Source: Prochlorothrix hollandica PCC 9006 = CALU 1027 (lineage in GTDB: Bacteria > Cyanobacteriota > Cyanobacteriia > Prochlorotrichales > Prochlorotrichaceae). Taken from it: 64,000 nt of DNA. The notes under the pieces were generated by a model that saw nothing but the letters and a program-made list of their open reading frames with translations, made no database searches and was not told the DNA's origin. Positions 44,242-52,539 of this stretch are shown piece by piece (the stretch's first letter is position 1; each line of letters starts with the position of its first letter). The stretch lies in the NCBI RefSeq assembly GCF_000332315.1, contig NZ_KB235944.1, positions 236,641 to 300,640 on the forward strand, read 5' to 3'. The translations under genes and the position numbers were made by a program.

Positions 44242-46314
44242 ATGAATTCTACCTCAGACCCTCGCCATATTCAGATCTTAGATACCGTCACTGCCCAACT
44301 GCAACTTCAGATTTCCGACCATTTCGGAGACTGGTTACAGCAAGAGCAGATTAGCTTTGCCTTTACCACCTATCAAACCAATCGCCTGATGTTGGTGGGG
44401 AGTAAACCCCAGGGCAGAATTACCATTAACGAACGCCTCTTTGATAAGCCAATGGGGCTATTTATCCAAGGGGAAACCCTGTACATGAGTACTCGGTATC
44501 AAATTTGGCAACTGGAAAACCGCTTAGCAGCCGGAGAAATCTATCAGGACTGCGATCGCCTCTATGTACCGAGCATCAGTTACACCACGGGTAATCTAAA
44601 TGTTCATGATGTAGTCCTGGATGCCACGGGTAAATTGTTATTTGTCAACACAGATTTTAGTTGTTTAGGAACTCTACAGCCTCCCTATCATTTTGCACCA
44701 GTGTGGCACCCCCCATTTATTAACAAGCTGGCAGCGGAAGATCGCTGTCACCTCAACGGATTGGCCATGGTGGATGGTCAACCCATCTACATGACCGCTT
44801 GTAGTGCTACCAATAATCCAGCCGGTTGGCGGGCGCATCGACACCAGGGGGGCATTCTGTTGCACCTGCCCAGTCGTGAAATTATCGCCACGGGACTCTC
44901 TATGCCCCACTCGCCTCGGTGGTATCAGGGCAAATTGTGGCTACTCAACTCCGGCACCGGGGAGTTAGGTTATCTGGATCAGGAGCAATTTATTCCCTTG
45001 ACCTTCTGTCCCGGATTTGTTCGCGGTTTGGCGTTCTGGAAAGACTATGCTTTTGTAGGACTATCGAAGTTGCGATCGTCTAACTTTACGGGCTTAGCAT
45101 TAGAAGATCGTTTGACCCAAGAAGGGACCGTTGCTCAATGCGGGCTGATGGTGATTGATCTGCGCACGGGCGACATTATCCACCGCCTGATGCTCGAAGG
45201 AGTAGTGGAGGAGTTATTTGATGTCGTGGTGCTACCAGCGGTGTTACGCCCCAGAGCCTTAGGGTTTCAGGATGAAGACATTGAACGACTGATCACCTTC
45301 CCAGGTTCTCTCGGACTGATTACCACTAAGCCCACCGTGAAACGCCCTAGCCTGGGTCCAGTGGCTCCCATTGCGGGACTTCCCACTAAGGAGCGGGTCG
45401 CCCAGGAAAATGAAGCAGCGAGAATGCTAGAAGCATTGGAAGTTCGTTCTACTTTAGGGTCTAAACTAGACTCGGTGGAGATTAAATTTCAGCGGGTTTA
45501 TCATCTCAATCCAGAAAGCTTAGAACCCTATGATGGGATGACGTTTCCCAGACTGCAACAACGTTGGCAACATCAACCTCAACGGGGCGAAGTGATCGGG
45601 GTTTCGGCTTCGGTATTGGGGGAGATGATCGGCTTTATCATTGCAGAGCTATTACCAGACTCCAAGGCGGAAATCATTTCGTTTTTCGTCGATCCTGGGT
45701 ATCGACAAGGGGGTGTGGGCACAAAGATGCTGGCTTTCTTGGAGCGGGAGATAGAGTCCCAGAAGTTTGATCAAATTACCTTAGTTTACCCTCCGTCTCC
45801 GTTGGCCGAAAAGGCATTGACGGCAATGTTCCGTAAGTTGGGATGGTCATTACCCAGGGATCATTTTGATGGCTTAAAATCTTCTCAAAAGGTGTTATCG
45901 CCAAAAAATAGTGCTGTCGATGCACCGGCTAAACTAAAGTTTGAGGAGGGTAAACAAAAGGTTAAGGAGCAGAACTTAGAACAGGCGATCGTGTCTTTCC
46001 AATCCGCGATCGCGTTGCAACCGGATTATATTGCTGCCTATAATCAATTGGGAAATGTGCTGCAATTATTGGGTCGGTCTGAAGAAGCGATCGGTGCTTA
46101 TCAAACAATATTGGAGATAAACCCTAATGTTGCGGTGGCCCATTGCAACTTGGGTAGTATTAGGCAAATGCAAGGGAAGGTTGCGGAGGCGATCGCTGCT
46201 TATCAACGGGCGATCCAACTCAAGCCTGATTTTACTTTGGCCCATCGCAATTTAAGCGGACTATTGGCGAGTCAAGGCAATTTACCGAAGCCAGGAAATA
46301 ATTTCACGACTTAA
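44242..46314 (+). CDS. TIGR03032 domain fused to GNAT and TPR domains
   Basis: About 690 residues. Residues 1-360 are a TIGR03032-type domain, related to the gene at 51393 (shared DRCHLNGLA, LHLPS-like EVPSG, LSMPHSPR, GFVRGLAFW, AFVGLSKLR, VEELFDVVVLP). Residues about 420-570 look like a GNAT acetyltransferase (VIGVSASVLGEMIGFIIAEL, ISFFVDPGYRQGGVGTKML, LVYPPSPLAEKAL). Two to three TPR units close the protein (AIVSFQSAIALQPDYIAAYN, EAIGAYQTILEINPNVAVAH, EAIAAYQRAIQLKPDFTLAH). The last residues come from sequence shared with the ATPase-nuclease module that converges on it, so the TPR part may be truncated. I prefer the ATG at 44242; a TTG at 44206 is also open. Confidence 0.75.
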   Translation: MNSTSDPRHIQILDTVTAQLQLQISDHFGDWLQQEQISFAFTTYQTNRLMLVGSKPQGRITINERLFDKPMGLFIQGETLYMSTRYQIWQLENRLAAGEIYQDCDRLYVPSISYTTGNLNVHDVVLDATGKLLFVNTDFSCLGTLQPPYHFAPVWHPPFINKLAAEDRCHLNGLAMVDGQPIYMTACSATNNPAGWRAHRHQGGILLHLPSREIIATGLSMPHSPRWYQGKLWLLNSGTGELGYLDQEQFIPLTFCPGFVRGLAFWKDYAFVGLSKLRSSNFTGLALEDRLTQEGTVAQCGLMVIDLRTGDIIHRLMLEGVVEELFDVVVLPAVLRPRALGFQDEDIERLITFPGSLGLITTKPTVKRPSLGPVAPIAGLPTKERVAQENEAARMLEALEVRSTLGSKLDSVEIKFQRVYHLNPESLEPYDGMTFPRLQQRWQHQPQRGEVIGVSASVLGEMIGFIIAELLPDSKAEIISFFVDPGYRQGGVGTKMLAFLEREIESQKFDQITLVYPPSPLAEKALTAMFRKLGWSLPRDHFDGLKSSQKVLSPKNSAVDAPAKLKFEEGKQKVKEQNLEQAIVSFQSAIALQPDYIAAYNQLGNVLQLLGRSEEAIGAYQTILEINPNVAVAHCNLGSIRQMQGKVAEAIAAYQRAIQLKPDFTLAHRNLSGLLASQGNLPKPGNNFTT

Positions 46315-47861
46315 CCCCGAATCACCACGATCGCCCGTCCCCCTCCAGTGGTTGCCGCTTCTGTGGTCGTCCGATCGGCTAGGGGAGGGAGATGGGGACG
46401 ACGATCGAAAATGACGAGCCAACCCGTGTTTAAGCCTAGACCGGATAAATATTTGTCGATCTGCTCTAAGCCTTTGGCTAGGGGATCGGGCTTGCCGGGG
46501 TGCCACACTTTCAGTTCCATCCCTAAGGTCACTGCACCGTAACGCAAACACAAATCCATGCGACCCGACCCGATCGCATATTCGCGTTCCAAACTACCAC
46601 CCCCATTAACCACCCGATGCAGAAACGCCATCAACACCAAATGGGGCGCAATTTCATGGTACGGAACACTCTTGAACAAGGGTTCCCCATGTTGTCGCCA
46701 AAAATCCAGGAATGAATCCAGTAAAGATTGAGCATTGAGTGTACCGTCAGGACTGAGCCAGGAGGGAGTAATTGAGGTTAATGAGGCGATCGTAATGGCC
46801 GATAAAACCTTGGGTAAGACCTCTCGATAAATGGGGTTGGCAATTTGCAAACCACCCCCTTGATCACGGGTGCATAAGCCCAAATCTAAGACATATCGTA
46901 AATTATCTTCCGTCGTATCGGATAAGTTGTCACCCGCTAACATTGGCTGAATAATGGCTTTAACTCGATCTTCCCGCAAGCGCTCCGCAAGGCTGTCGAG
47001 GTGAGTATCTTGGCGTTTAATCAGAATTTCTTTAGCGTGTTTAATGACTTCGATCGTAATAGGTTTCGTAACATCTTTCACTAAATATTGTATAGCTTGA
47101 CGGGCTAAAGCATTGACGAGCCAAGGTTGTCCATCGGTTAAATAAAAGGTGTGTTGAACCGCATCAGGAGTAAAGATTTGCCCAGTGGCTTCGGTGTGTT
47201 GTTGATAGAGGTTTTTGACCTCCTCAAAACTAAAATTGGCCAGGGTCAAAGATTCAGATTTAATGTTAAAAGGGCTGGCAGTATTGAGGCGATCGCGTCC
47301 TCCAGACTTAACTTTATAGTCTCGTATATCCCGCATTCCAATCAATGCTAAAGAATGGGGAAAGCCCTTAGGACGACGGGGGAAACCCGATCGCAATTGT
47401 CTTAAAATAGAAATCAACATATTATCCATCAAAGAATCAATTTCATCCAAAAAGATCACAAGAGGTCTGGGGGAGTGCGCAGCCCACTCACTTAACGTTG
47501 TACCTAGGGCTGAGTCAGTTTCACTATCTGGCCAGTACGGTGGATGCAGATCTTTGGGTAAGTAGAATTTGATGGCTTGTTTCCATTCTTCTAAAATAGC
47601 TTGCTCGCCTTTATGGGGATCTTGGGAAAACGGTGCCCCCACTTCCAAGGACAACATCACGGCGGTATAGTCCCCACTGTTGGTTAACTCTTGCGCTAGG
47701 GCTAACATGGCGGTGGTTTTGCCCACCTGTCGGGGAGCATGGATCACAAAGTAATTCCGTTGATCAATCAGCGATCGTAACTCCGGGAGTCGCGCTGTGG
47801 GGGAGAGCATATAGTGGATGTCGGCTTGGCAGGGTCCAGCGGTGTTAAATGATTTGGACAT
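46311..47861 (-). CDS. AAA ATPase fused to PD-(D/E)XK-like domain (copy 2)
   Basis: 516 residues. Walker A is HAPRQVGKTT at 41-50 and Walker B LVIFLDEID at about 133-142. A sensor region follows (LALIGMRDIRDYKVKSGG), then a winged-helix-like part. The C-terminal third holds SLEREYAIGSGRMDLCLRYG and GMELKVW, the D...ExK pattern of a PD-(D/E)XK nuclease fold. Compared with copies 3 and 4 the first 60 residues and the C-terminal 100 are almost the same, while residues about 76-130 and 315-395 differ completely; this gives a mosaic structure. Role unknown; such genes are found in many copies in cyanobacteria. Confidence 0.78.
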   Translation of the reverse strand: MSKSFNTAGPCQADIHYMLSPTARLPELRSLIDQRNYFVIHAPRQVGKTTAMLALAQELTNSGDYTAVMLSLEVGAPFSQDPHKGEQAILEEWKQAIKFYLPKDLHPPYWPDSETDSALGTTLSEWAAHSPRPLVIFLDEIDSLMDNMLISILRQLRSGFPRRPKGFPHSLALIGMRDIRDYKVKSGGRDRLNTASPFNIKSESLTLANFSFEEVKNLYQQHTEATGQIFTPDAVQHTFYLTDGQPWLVNALARQAIQYLVKDVTKPITIEVIKHAKEILIKRQDTHLDSLAERLREDRVKAIIQPMLAGDNLSDTTEDNLRYVLDLGLCTRDQGGGLQIANPIYREVLPKVLSAITIASLTSITPSWLSPDGTLNAQSLLDSFLDFWRQHGEPLFKSVPYHEIAPHLVLMAFLHRVVNGGGSLEREYAIGSGRMDLCLRYGAVTLGMELKVWHPGKPDPLAKGLEQIDKYLSGLGLNTGWLVIFDRRPHLPPLADRTTTEAATTGGGRAIVVIRG

Positions 47862-47878
47862 ATTTGTAAGATAAAATA

Positions 47879-48142
47879 TTATTTTCGTAAAACCGAGGTA
47901 ATAATGACAGTAATTGTTGCACGTAATTATTCAGGGGGTCACGGGAGAATGAGGGTTTCAGGCTTCAGAAAACAGACCTGAGGCGATTAGAGAGGGTCTA
48001 TTTCACCTTGGCAGATTCCCCGATTTTGGTAGGGGCAATCCCCCCGTGGTTGCCCCGGCTGTGGGTCGCGAAGAGGGTCGGCACGGGGGCAAGAACCCTA
48101 CCCGAGATCGAGGCGATCGTCACTGATGGTTGATTGTGTCAT
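47879..48142 (-). pseudogene. Coiled-coil/membrane gene, remnant with replaced middle (copy 2)
   Basis: The start MTQSTISDDRLD and the end ATITVIITSVLRK match the intact gene at 62795-63076, but the middle is replaced by a GTAAT...CAGGGGG half element and the GGGGCAATCCCCCC repeat, with a stop 14 codons in. It lies directly upstream of the ATPase-nuclease gene, as at the other copies. Confidence 0.8.
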
Positions 48143-48263
48143 AGTTGAATTTCTATACAGGGTCTAATGACCCCATGGTAACATTTTTCACTTCTACCCC
48201 CTTAGGGCACCTCGAAAAATCCAAATTCTCGCCCCTGTAGCAACGCAAGTTAAGCCGGAACCG

Positions 48264-49059
48264 GAGAGTTTCAATCAGATAATGATGAGCTAAAATAGGT
48301 TACGGAGTTTAGCGTAAAGGAGAGTCTCATGCCTAAGTGCTGCCCGAAATGTGATCACCCTCACTTTGTGAAAAATGGGTTTGTTGGGGAAACTCAGCGG
48401 TTTAAGTGTAAATCCTGTCACTACCAGTTCACGACGGAGCAACTGGAGCGAGGAAAACCGTTGTGGATGAAGTTAGAAGCAGTCCTGCTCTATCTCGGCG
48501 GTTTGTCCCTTAATGCCACGGCGAAGCATCTCGACGTATCCGTGCAGTCCGTGCTGAACTGGGTTCGAGACTTTGCTAAAGCGAACTATGAGAAGCCAGA
48601 ACCTGAGAAAGTGGTTGTGGTCGAGTTAGATGAGTTCTGGCATTTTGTGGGGTCAAAAAAAACGAGTTTGGATCTGGAAAGCATATGACCGTGATCATGG
48701 GCGACTCATTGACTGGGAACTGGGGGATCGTGATCGTGAGACCTTAGAAAAACTGTTGGAGCGTTTAAGCCAATGGGAGGTCACCGTATACTGTACAGAC
48801 CATTGGAAAGGCTTTGAAGCTCCTCTGGGGAATCATTCGGAGGCCCATCATGTAGCCATCAAGACCGAGACTCTAGCCATTGAACGGAACAACTCAGACC
48901 AGCGCCATTGGTTTGCTCGCTTCAGAAGAAAAAGTAAGGTTGTCTCTAAAAGTGAGGAAATGGTCGAACTGACCATGGCATTATTTGCGAAGTTTCACGT
49001 CAAGGGCAGTATTGACTTGCTACGCAACTAGCGACTCTCATTACTTACTTGAAACTCTC
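48264..49059 (+). mobile_element. IS1-family insertion sequence (copy 3), 796 bp
   Basis: Left end GAGAGTTTCAATCAGATAAT, right end complement GAGAGTTTCAAGTAAGTAAT. It sits inside a partial TTAAGCCGG palindromic repeat. No MITE is present here. No target duplication is visible. Confidence 0.93.
48329..49031 (+). CDS. IS1 transposase, two overlapping frames
   Basis: The first frame (48329-48688) encodes InsA with the zinc ribbon and HTH; the second (48630-49031) encodes the InsB DDE domain. The frames meet at GGGGTC followed by eight A's; seven A's would give one continuous protein (GSKKRVWIWKAYDRDHG). Transcription slippage on the A-run or +1 frameshifting could fuse them. The last residues differ from copy 2: a TGG-to-TAG change after LLRN removes six C-terminal residues. 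Confidence 0.85.
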
Positions 49060-49205
49060 CATTTATTTGCGGGCGAGTGTGGACGCTCAGGCTTATCGTG
49101 CCTTGCCAGTTCAGGAGAACGATCGCTTCACCCTCCACTAGTTCTCCACATTGGTCTAGATCATTCCAATTTCAAACACGATCGCTCATTTTAAGCGGGT
49201 TTGGG

Positions 49206-50756
49206 CTAACCCCGAATCACAACGATCGTTTTGCCCCCTGGACTGACCACTTCTTCCGTAGTTGTGCGCTCTTCAATGGGAGATAAATCAGGACGACGAT
49301 CGAAGATCACTAACCAACCTGTATCGAGTCCCAGTCCTGCCAGATATCGATCTAACTGTTGCAGTCCCTGGGGGAGTGGATCTTTCTTACCGGGCTTCCA
49401 TACCTTCAGTTCCATGCCCATTACCACTGCACCGTAACGCAAACAAAGATCCATACGCCCCGAACCGATCGCGTACTCCCGCTCTAACGTACCCCCACCA
49501 TTCATAACCCGATGCAAGAACGCCATTAACACTAAATGGGGGGCAATTTCATGGTACGGCGCACTCTTGAGTAACGGCTCTCCATGTTGTCGCCAGAAGT
49601 CTAGAAAGGCATTTAAGAGTTTTTCAGGATTTAAGCTATGGTCAGCGTTTAACCAACTGGGTTGAATTTGGGGCAAGCTATCTTGACTGCCTTGAGATAA
49701 TACGCGGGGAATCACTTCCTGGTAAATGGGATTGGCAATGACTAATCCACCCAGTGGACTACGTTTGACTAAGCCTAAATCTAGTAGAAAACGGCGATCG
49801 TCCTCCGGGGTATCCGGTAAGTCTGATCCCGCTAACATGGGTTGAATAATCGCTTTGACCCGATCTTCCCGCAAGCGCTCTGCAAGGCTATCGAGGTGAG
49901 TATCTTGACGCTGAATCAGAATTTCTTTAGCTTGGTTAATCACTTCAAGGGTAATGGGTTGATTGATATCTTTTACTAAAACAGTTGTGGCTTGACGCGC
50001 TAAAGCATTCACTAACCAGGGTTGTCCATCGGTTAAATAAAAGGCGTGGTGAATGGCTTCCGGTGTAAAGATTTGTCCCGTAGCTTCCGTGTGTTGTAGA
50101 TAGAGTTCCTGGACTTCTTCAAAACTAAAATTAGAGAGGGTTAAAGACTCTGCCTTAATATTAAAAGGACTGGCAGTATTCAGGCGCTCACTTCCTCCAG
50201 ATTTTACTTTATAATCTCGCACATCCCGCATTCCAATTAAGCCTAAAGAATGGGGAAATCCCTGGGGACGACGGGGGAAACCGTCTCGCAATTGTCGTAA
50301 AACAGAAATCAGAGTTTGATTTTGTAGGGAATCAATTTCATCAATAAGCACTACCAAAGGACGAGGAGAGGTCTGTGCCCAATAGCCCAATGCAGCATTA
50401 ATTTTACGTCCTGAAGGAGCTTCTGGCCAGACTGGAGGATGGAGATCTATAGGGAGCCAAAATTTACTGGCATCCTGCCAGACATCCAGAATAGCCGCTT
50501 CTGCCATATCGGGTTGATCGGGAAAAGCACTCCCTACTTCCACCGACAGCATCACGGCAGCATAATCGCCACGATCAGTTAGTTCCTTTGCCAGAGCTAT
50601 CATGGCGGTAGTTTTACCCACTTGTCGCGGGGCGTGGATGATGAAGTAATTGCGTCCATCAATTAAGGCTTTCAACTCCGGGAGTCGCGCTGTGGGAGAG
50701 AGCATATAGTGGATATCGGCTTGGCAGGGTCCAGCGGTGTTAAATGATTTGGACAT
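49206..50756 (-). CDS. AAA ATPase fused to PD-(D/E)XK-like domain (copy 3)
   Basis: 516 residues; Walker A HAPRQVGKTT, Walker B LVVLIDEIDSL, nuclease-like core GSGRMDLCLRYGAVVMGMEL. In the first variable block (about 76-130: EVGSAFPDQPDMAEAAIL, ASKFWLPIDLHPPVWPEAPS) it matches the broken copy 1, while in the second (315-395: SDLPDTPEDDRRFLLDLGL) it matches none of the others closely. The C-terminal end (PPIEERTTTEEVVSPGG type) matches copy 1. Apparently intact. Confidence 0.78.
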   Translation of the reverse strand: MSKSFNTAGPCQADIHYMLSPTARLPELKALIDGRNYFIIHAPRQVGKTTAMIALAKELTDRGDYAAVMLSVEVGSAFPDQPDMAEAAILDVWQDASKFWLPIDLHPPVWPEAPSGRKINAALGYWAQTSPRPLVVLIDEIDSLQNQTLISVLRQLRDGFPRRPQGFPHSLGLIGMRDVRDYKVKSGGSERLNTASPFNIKAESLTLSNFSFEEVQELYLQHTEATGQIFTPEAIHHAFYLTDGQPWLVNALARQATTVLVKDINQPITLEVINQAKEILIQRQDTHLDSLAERLREDRVKAIIQPMLAGSDLPDTPEDDRRFLLDLGLVKRSPLGGLVIANPIYQEVIPRVLSQGSQDSLPQIQPSWLNADHSLNPEKLLNAFLDFWRQHGEPLLKSAPYHEIAPHLVLMAFLHRVMNGGGTLEREYAIGSGRMDLCLRYGAVVMGMELKVWKPGKKDPLPQGLQQLDRYLAGLGLDTGWLVIFDRRPDLSPIEERTTTEEVVSPGGKTIVVIRG

Positions 50757-50773
50757 ATTTGCAAGATAAAATA

Positions 50774-51037
50774 TTATTTTCGTAAAACCGAGGTAATAAT
50801 GACAGTAATTGTTGCACGTAATTATTCAGGGGGTCACGGGAGAATGAGGGTTTCAGGCTTCAGAAAACAGACCTGAGGCGATTGGAGAGGGTCTATTTCA
50901 CCTTGGCAGATTCCCCGATTTTGGTAGGGGCAATCCCCCCGTGGTTGCCCCGGCTGTGGGTCGCGAAGAGGGTCGGCACGGGGGCAAGAACCCTACCCGA
51001 GATCGAGGCGATCGTCACTGATGGTTGATTGTGTCAT
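50774..51037 (-). pseudogene. Coiled-coil/membrane gene, remnant with replaced middle (copy 3)
   Basis: Nearly identical to the remnant at 47879-48142: MTQSTISDDRLDLG then a stop, and the ATITVIITSVLRK end. The shared damage shows that copies 2 and 3 of the module arose by duplication after the middle had been replaced. Confidence 0.8.
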
Positions 51038-51151
51038 AGTTGAATTTCTATACAGGGTCTAATGACCCCATGGTAACATTTTTTATTTCTACCCCTTGCC
51101 TGGGGATCCCTGCCCCTTACTTTGGGATCCCCCAAAACGATCGTTTGATGC

Positions 51152-51249
51152 TGAGTAGCTGAGGCTGAGTAGCTGAGGCTGAGTAGCTGAGGCTGAGTAG
51201 CTGAGGCTGAGTAGCTAAGGCTGAGTAGCTGAGGCTGAGTAGCTGAGGA
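51152..51249. repeat. 14-bp tandem repeat, 7 copies, inside a hairpin
   Basis: Unit TGAGTAGCTGAGGC. The array is flanked by CCCAAAACGATCGTTT and AAGCGATCGTTTTTGGG, which pair with each other, so the whole array can be the loop of one large hairpin. It lies 140 bp upstream of the TIGR03032 gene. Confidence 0.9.
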
Positions 51250-51392
51250 AGCGATCGTTTTTGGGATTGCTGGGGCGCTCCCCTCATTTGAGGCCGCTAC
51301 AAAACGATCGTTCCTGATTTCGGAGTGGACCTCTGAATAGTTACAAGGAGAGGGGAGACTCAGTATAAATTTTTTCTAGGGTCTTAGTCTTC

Positions 51393-52484
51393 ATGTCATC
51401 AAACGTTATCTCAGAGAAGACCCCGGCACAGCCTGACGATCGGGCTGTGCCGGTTAACTATGAATACAGCCGAACCTTCCCGGAGCTACTCTCCCGGTTA
51501 GATCTTTCTATTGTGTTGTCCACTTACCAGGCGGGGCGGGTGGTCAGTATTGGGGTCAATCGGGGCGAGTTACGGGTGGGGTTTGCCCATTTTGAGCAGG
51601 CCATGGGCTTAACCCGAACCCCTACAGGCTTGACCGTGGGGAGTCGGCAAGCGATCTGGAACCTGCCCGCCTATCGAGATATAGCCCCCCAACTTAAACC
51701 CGAAGGGGAATATGATATTGCTTTTCTGAACCGTTCTTGCCACTGGACGGGACCGCTCATGGTTCACGATCTGGCGTTTTGTGATCAGCGTCTTTGGGTG
51801 GTGAATACCCTGTTCAATTGTTTGGCCACCATTGAAGGCGATTGGAGCTTTATGCCCCAGTGGAAACCGCCCTTTATCTCCACTCTCACCTCAGGCGATC
51901 GATGCCATCTTAACGGGCTGGCGATTCGGGAGGATGGCAGTACCCCCGCCTACGTTACGGCCCTGGGGGAAACGGATACGGAAAACGGCTGGCGGGAGAA
52001 CAAGGTCAATGGGGGCTGCCTGATGGAGGTTCCCAGCGGCAAAGTGTTGTTGCGGGGTCTATCTATGCCCCACTCCCCTCGTCTGTACCGGGGCAACTTA
52101 TATTTCCTGGATTCTGGTTATGGGCGCTTAAACCGGTATGACCCTGTTCAGAATCGCGCAGAGGTTATTGCCGAGCTACCGGGCTTTACCCGTGGGCTGG
52201 AGTGCTGGGGCGACCATGCTTTTGTGGGGCTGTCTCGCATTCGAGAAACGGCAATTTTTGGCGGCTTGCCCTTGCAGGATCGCCATGACTCCCTGCGCTG
52301 CGGCTTAGGCGTTGTCAACCTTAGCACCCAGGAAGTAGTGGGCAGTTTCTGGTTCAACAGCGGGGTAGAAGAAGTCTTTGCGGTGATAGTGCTGCCCGGT
52401 TACCGCAACCCTATCCTAATCGGGCCAGATACCGATCTGGATGCCACCCAGACCACTTGGATAGTGCCCGCCTTGCTTCCCTAG
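51393..52484 (+). CDS. TIGR03032 family protein
   Basis: 363 residues, one complete TIGR03032 domain of unknown function. Marks shared with the fusion protein at 44242: STYQAGRVVSIG, HFEQAMGLTRTPTGL, CHWTGPLMVHDLAF, GDRCHLNGLAI, VTALGETDTENGWR, LSMPHSPRLYRGNLYFLDSG and EVFAVIVLPG. The repeated YFLDSGYG/FVGLSRIR segments suggest a beta-propeller-like or repeated-strand fold (inference). No signal peptide. It stands 55 bp before the giant adhesin gene on the same strand, so the two are probably co-transcribed. Confidence 0.8.
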   Translation: MSSNVISEKTPAQPDDRAVPVNYEYSRTFPELLSRLDLSIVLSTYQAGRVVSIGVNRGELRVGFAHFEQAMGLTRTPTGLTVGSRQAIWNLPAYRDIAPQLKPEGEYDIAFLNRSCHWTGPLMVHDLAFCDQRLWVVNTLFNCLATIEGDWSFMPQWKPPFISTLTSGDRCHLNGLAIREDGSTPAYVTALGETDTENGWRENKVNGGCLMEVPSGKVLLRGLSMPHSPRLYRGNLYFLDSGYGRLNRYDPVQNRAEVIAELPGFTRGLECWGDHAFVGLSRIRETAIFGGLPLQDRHDSLRCGLGVVNLSTQEVVGSFWFNSGVEEVFAVIVLPGYRNPILIGPDTDLDATQTTWIVPALLP

Positions 52485-52539
52485 GAGCCTCTACCGATCA
52501 ACGTTTCTTCATCTTTGTAAAAAAAGTGAGTTTTAACTT

